Shown one piece after another: positions 61,401-64,000 of a DNA stretch of 64,000 nt. The notes under the pieces are model-generated. The model worked only from the letters and a program-made list of their open reading frames with translations. It did no database searches and was not told the DNA's origin. The stretch is taken from NCBI RefSeq assembly GCF_008386495.1, contig NZ_VTHJ01000035.1:1-64000 (forward strand), read 5' to 3'. The stretch comes from Streptomyces tailanensis (GTDB lineage: Bacteria > Actinomycetota > Actinomycetes > Streptomycetales > Streptomycetaceae). The position numbers were made by a program, and so were the translations under genes. Position 1 is the first letter of the stretch; every line of letters begins with the position of its first letter.

Positions 61401-61830
61401 GTGGGCCCTCTCGCTGGCGGCCAGGCATTACCCGGTGGTGCTGACCGACCTGTCCGCGACCCGCGTCGACGAGTCGGCGGACGTGGTGCTGGAGCTGACG
61501 GACCGCCTGGTCGTGTGCTGCACGACCGACGAGGAGTCCGTGGACGCGACGGTACGGCTCCTGGCCGGACTGCGCGAACTGGGCCGGGGCACCCTCGCGG
61601 ACGAGGCCGTCGCCGTGGTGACCGGCCTCGGCGGCGCCAAGCAGCCGACGCCGGACCACGCCAGGTACGGAGCACTCCGGCAGGCGTGCGCGGCGACCGT
61701 CTTCATCCCCTTCGACCCGCATCTCTTCGAGCACCGGAGGATCGATCTCGCCCGGCTCAGGGAACGCACCGTCGACTCCTACCTGGACCTCGCCGCGCGT
61801 GTGGTGAGCGAGCAGAGTCACGCCGACTGA
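58465..61830 (+). CDS. vWA-pseudokinase-ParA-like protein (1121 aa)
   Basis: In order it has a short helical N-terminus (SAV_2336 N-like), a disordered Pro-rich segment, and a vWA-like domain (about 175-370) with VDDGLSM at the MIDAS position. A helical domain follows, then a kinase-like fold (about 562-800), then a ParA/MinD-like domain (about 877-1115, LLGAHPNCGRSTVTVVLGAI). The kinase part lacks the ATP lysine (VALRTV), the HRD Asp context (GLAPTDLSPDS) and DFG (LSDCS), so it is a pseudokinase. The P-loop has GRST rather than GKST. It forms the third component of the system with MoxR and VMAP. Confidence 0.87.
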   Translation: MSRGTELLGEVLGVLKGAGHDLDPQEVLDTLWLASRLSPDTDDELPLQRVLRPTASAAVAPVQEQPTAPEDEREEPDGLPSESDLPSLTHPELHAAPLPPLLPDTPLATLLNRGRPALPVLVPEEKALRDELVVGRALRPLKQKRPSPWREELDETATAALLAETRLPDVVMGPTRERWLHLVVLVDDGLSMLLWHRLTSELLTAMRRLGAFRSIVVRGIDTRSARAPALHGKPFDTSSSTLSPATLRDPSGQTLVLLVSDGMGAAWRHGAVHDLLLDWATRGPVAVLHTLPPDLWAGSGIQADRWQATTRRPGGANTSWEISDRVLPRKLARFTGVPVPVLEPTPESLGAWTRLLTSPGITVELPLLARPGRQAPVTASREVGSLQHFRDAASPQAYRLAAHLAAVSPVSVPVMRLVQSAVPWQARTDHLAEVFLGGLIHPFPAPVPGPLPAKHRIFDFTEECKSALLDSVPSGELLRTSRRIGRRLEQLAGRSPDFPAWLAHPEGADRLPAAFPSFTTVERRLMARFGVTVPAPTVPTPSAPQVPRPQIWHPLAPQDPANLGPYALRGRRQGGRTIVYLALDDQGQEVALRTVRPELPASTARLLATEAEALRRMNGRYAPALLATDLDGRPPWIAMQLFPSTHGSNAQPPRLGELLDTGPYSTGPFDILISFVLAWHLATALGLCHLNGLAPTDLSPDSVVVLERSVLLTGLSDCSVDGDYHGSGAPPTPQDNILALGRLLQLISSRPRKPLRGVPDSMHLWQGDTWQPLRELVLKCLSQDPADRPTATEVADRMARYIAIAQAMRGGGPAPRTHAPAPAHWKASLPPLEPRAPRDTPEPRLGRRPLLRPAGNAARVARDALRAAVRRPLTHSRRVTLLGAHPNCGRSTVTVVLGAILTAVRGEPILALDGAPTMGDLHTHLTRRGSPPRGLSTLPPDADYEEIRRHTSLTSAGLEVLAYRPLQFTPSLAYADEYRWALSLAARHYPVVLTDLSATRVDESADVVLELTDRLVVCCTTDEESVDATVRLLAGLRELGRGTLADEAVAVVTGLGGAKQPTPDHARYGALRQACAATVFIPFDPHLFEHRRIDLARLRERTVDSYLDLAARVVSEQSHAD

Positions 61831-61839
61831 GCGGACTGA

Positions 61840-62577
61840 GTGGTCGCGGCGCGCGGCTGCGATGTGCTGCGCGCCCCGGTGGCGGGCGAGTGCTCGGTGC
61901 CGGCCGGGCGGGACATCTTGGTGGAGGACGGTGTCATCGCGGAGGTGCGACCCGCCGAGGGCTCCCCGTGGGAGGGGGAGGCGATCGACGGGCGCGGGCT
62001 GCCGGCCGTTCCCGGGCTGGTCAACGCGCACACGCACAGCCCCATGGTGCTGATGCGCGTCAGACATGCGGCGGTCGGCGGTCTCACCGCCTCCGCCCTC
62101 CTCGGCGGCCTCGTCCTCGCCGGTGGCTTCGCGGCCGATGTCGCGCCCGAGGCGGACGGTGCCAATGGACCGCCGCACCGGCGAGGCGGAGGCCGAGCAC
62201 GTCTACGAGGTCGACCGGATCTCGGCCGCGCCCACCGCCCCGCTGCCGGCCCCCGTCAGCACGTACGCGGCGGACCGGGGCGTCACCGAGATCCTCGCGA
62301 TCAACAAGACCGACTACCTCACCGTGGAGCGCTCCTTCGCTTCCGGCGTCGGCTTCGCGATCCGCCTGTACTGGACCACCACCCGCGGCGCGACGGACGT
62401 ACGCGGCGCGGACAAGCTGTCCGGCGCGGAGCGCCCGATGCCGAAGCGGCTCCTGTACGACTTCACCCTCTCCGGCACCGAGGCCGACAACGTCGAGGGC
62501 ATCACCTGGGGCCAAGTTCCACCTGCTGTCCCTCCGCCCGGGCCTCCTGACCGACCACGGCCTTTCGAGCCCTTCCT
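61840..62577 (+). pseudogene. Chimera of an amidohydrolase start and a phytase-like esterase
   Basis: From GTG 61840 the frame reads an amidohydrolase N-terminus, DILVEDGVIAEVRPAEG and LPAVPGLVNAHTHSPMVLM (metal-binding HxH). At the ATG at 62053 it continues in frame into what looks like a secretion signal (RVRHAAVGGLTASALLGGLV). After about 62150 the frame shifts to pieces of an esterase-like phytase protein (EHVYEVDRISAAPTAPLPAP, GTEADNVEGITWG) and ends near LLSLRPGLLTDHG. Two genes are cut and joined, each incomplete. Confidence 0.65.
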
Positions 62578-62596
62578 GACCGCCACGATCCAGAGG

Positions 62597-63337
62597 TCAG
62601 GACGGGGCGAGGACGCAGAACTCGTGGCCCTCCGGGTCGGCCAGGCACGTCCACGGGACGTCTCCCTGGCCGAGGTCGAGGTCGGTGGCGCCGAGTGCCC
62701 GCAGCCGGGCCACCTCCGCTGCTTTGTCGTCACCGGGGTACGGCAGCAGGTCAAGATGGACTCGGTCCGGCACGGTCTTCGCGCCGGGCGTGCGGAGGAA
62801 CTCGAGATACGGGCCGACACCCTTGGCGGAGCGCAACACCGCCTGATCGTCGGTCACCTCGTGCAGGGTCCAATCCATCGCCTCACCCCAGAACCGGGCC
62901 ATGGTCCGCGGCTCCGCGCAGTCGACCACCACCGCGGCGATCGGCCCGGTGTCCCGGTAGATCTCCCGAGGCTCCAGCACACAGAACTCGTTGCCCTCCG
63001 GATCGGCGAGGACCGTCCACGGCACATTGCCCTGGCCCACGTGGCCGGGCGTCGCACCGAGGCCCTGGAGGCGCGTGACCAACTCCGCCTGATGGGCCGC
63101 AGAGGTGGTGGCGAGATCGAGGTGCACACGGTTCTTTGATGGTGTCTTGGGCTCCGGAACGGGAACGACGTCGATGCCGACGGCGACCGGGTCCGGCCAA
63201 ACGAGGCCGCCGGCGGGTCCGACGTAGGTGGTCACGCCGGGGCTGTAGGCACTCCAGCCGAGCGCCTCCGCCCAGAACCGCCCGACCGCCGAGGCATCAA
63301 GAGCCTTTACGTTCACATGAACAGGTCGCAGTGCCAT
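62597..63337 (-). CDS. Double VOC (glyoxalase-fold) protein
   Basis: This 246-aa protein has two tandem vicinal-oxygen-chelate domains, each with FWAEALGW-/FWGEAMDW-type motifs, RVHLDL strands and the characteristic GQGNVPWTVLADPEGNEFCV and GQGDVPWTCLADPEGHEFCV endings. The ATG at 63337 gives MALRPVHVNVKALDASAVGR. Such tandem proteins often bind small antibiotics or serve as lyases and dioxygenases; the ligand is not evident. It is convergent with the chimera. Confidence 0.87.
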   Translation of the reverse strand: MALRPVHVNVKALDASAVGRFWAEALGWSAYSPGVTTYVGPAGGLVWPDPVAVGIDVVPVPEPKTPSKNRVHLDLATTSAAHQAELVTRLQGLGATPGHVGQGNVPWTVLADPEGNEFCVLEPREIYRDTGPIAAVVVDCAEPRTMARFWGEAMDWTLHEVTDDQAVLRSAKGVGPYLEFLRTPGAKTVPDRVHLDLLPYPGDDKAAEVARLRALGATDLDLGQGDVPWTCLADPEGHEFCVLAPS

Positions 63338-63834
63338 GCCGACGATCCTATGCACCCGCTCTGCAACGACATCCGCACCGTCGCCACCATGCTCCTGGGT
63401 CCTGAGTACCTGCGCGTGTCGCGGTACAGATCTGGACGTGAGCGCTCCACCAGGGAGCAGCATGGCGTCGCTTCGGCGCCGGGCGCACTGCAAGGCGCAG
63501 TATTCCGGCGCCCCTTCGGCGGTTTCCGGCCCGCGCTGAAGCACACGGGCCTGCATCCGACGCATCGTCAGTACAAAGCCACAGTCGAAACCTTCTGGCA
63601 CATGACGACCGCTGGAGACAACCCCTTGCGCGCGAGAGGCGACCAGGGCGACGCCTGAGCGCCCCTGCTACGTGAGCGAGGGCCGTAGTCGGGGGCGCCT
63701 TGCTGTGCCACCGCCGTGAAGCTCACAGATGATTGCCGGAGTCCGGCATTGCTGCCCGCAACGATTCCTGTGATCATGCATGCGTCCCGGTCGGGGCGCC
63801 CCTGATGCTCCGCTCGCAGTTCGGAGGGAGACCC
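63338..63834. other. 497-base region without a convincing gene
   Basis: Open frames here lack Streptomyces codon bias and have no recognisable product (for example a plus-strand frame to 63658). GC content is lower than in flanking genes. It must contain the promoters of the VOC gene and of the membrane gene at the right edge. GGAGGGAG just before 63835 is the ribosome site of the latter. Confidence 0.5.
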
Positions 63835-64000
63835 ATGGAATGGGTCGTTGGAGTTGGCTTGTTCCTGGGCCTACTGATCTTCGCCCTGGGCGCGGCTTCG
63901 ATACGTACGGGGTGGACGTTGCCGTGGGCGCGCCGCCACGTCAGGCACCCCCGTGTCTACGGGACTGGAGCACTCTTGGTGGGAACGTCTTGCGTACTGC
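63835..64000 (+). CDS. Membrane protein, 5' part only
   Basis: The ATG at 63835 follows a strong GGAGGGAG site. The first 55 residues begin MEWVVGVGLFLGLLIFALGA and continue SIRTGWTLPWARRHVRHP and then GTGALLVGTSCVL, so at least two hydrophobic segments flank a basic loop. The gene runs off the window, so its length and family are unknown. Confidence 0.7.
   Translation, partial: MEWVVGVGLFLGLLIFALGAASIRTGWTLPWARRHVRHPRVYGTGALLVGTSCVL

Noticed and set aside
63317-63658. Gene for a roughly 113-aa protein
   Set aside because: Codon use lacks the strong third-position G/C bias and the translation has no recognisable features.

Overview
The window is chromosomal DNA from a Streptomyces-type actinomycete. 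It has very high GC with strong G/C bias at third codon positions, many GTG starts, 4-bp ATGA/GTGA operon overlaps, and families typical of the genus (CutRS, DUF4193, DUF3093, DUF3710, DUF3159, F420-dependent luciferase-like enzymes, an AfsR-like regulator, protein O-mannosyltransferase, a nitrate reductase fused to a flavoprotein reductase). No tRNA, rRNA, CRISPR array, intact insertion sequence or phage module was seen.

Layout. 0.2-17.2 kb is core-like and intact: cutRS, a block of conserved small genes with dut, kdpDE without kdpFABC, DUF3159, two TrkA-type K+ proteins, an APC permease and a TrmA/RumA-type RNA methyltransferase. 17.2-19.3 kb is decayed: a mosaic remnant, a frameshifted Dabb/ABM-like gene and a LysR gene with two frameshifts. 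19.3-22.6 kb is a molybdate uptake operon, modABC, with an HTH-molbindin regulator. 22.7-27.7 kb holds a drrAB-type exporter convergent with a 1059-aa AfsR/SARP-NB-ARC regulator. 27.7-31.1 kb contains broken genes: an Mrr-like protein with an in-frame amber codon, and an arginase and a Ser/Thr kinase truncated into each other. 31.2-38.5 kb has a mannosyltransferase, then a decayed four-carbon-acid catabolic locus (cupin, otnK with internal loss, an intact isopropylmalate-type dehydrogenase, FadR-type GntR, doubly truncated CitMHS) and an LLM oxidoreductase. 38.5-44.1 kb carries a sortase/ECF sigma operon, two membrane genes and a two-component pair whose kinase has lost its middle. 44.1-48.3 kb is the 1413-aa nitrate reductase fusion, preceded by a GlnR-like site. 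48.7-53.6 kb has SepF-like, AAA ATPase and MazG-like genes, a 13-bp tandem repeat and two DnaA boxes. 54.9-61.8 kb is a complete vWA-MoxR-VMAP type conflict operon, the most interesting system here. The end holds another in-frame gene chimera, a double VOC protein and the start of a membrane gene.

How genes work together. modABC and its regulator supply molybdenum for enzymes such as the nitrate reductase, which sits under a GlnR-type box consistent with nitrogen control. The 54.9-61.8 kb operon (Trypco1-like protein, trypsin-VMAP, MoxR ATPase, vWA-pseudokinase-ParA-like protein) looks like a regulated, protease-effector defence or stress system.

A caution applies throughout. At least ten genes carry single-base frameshifts, internal deletions or chimeric junctions, while neighbours are pristine. 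This may be real decay, or draft-assembly error and collapsed joins. Raw reads would decide.
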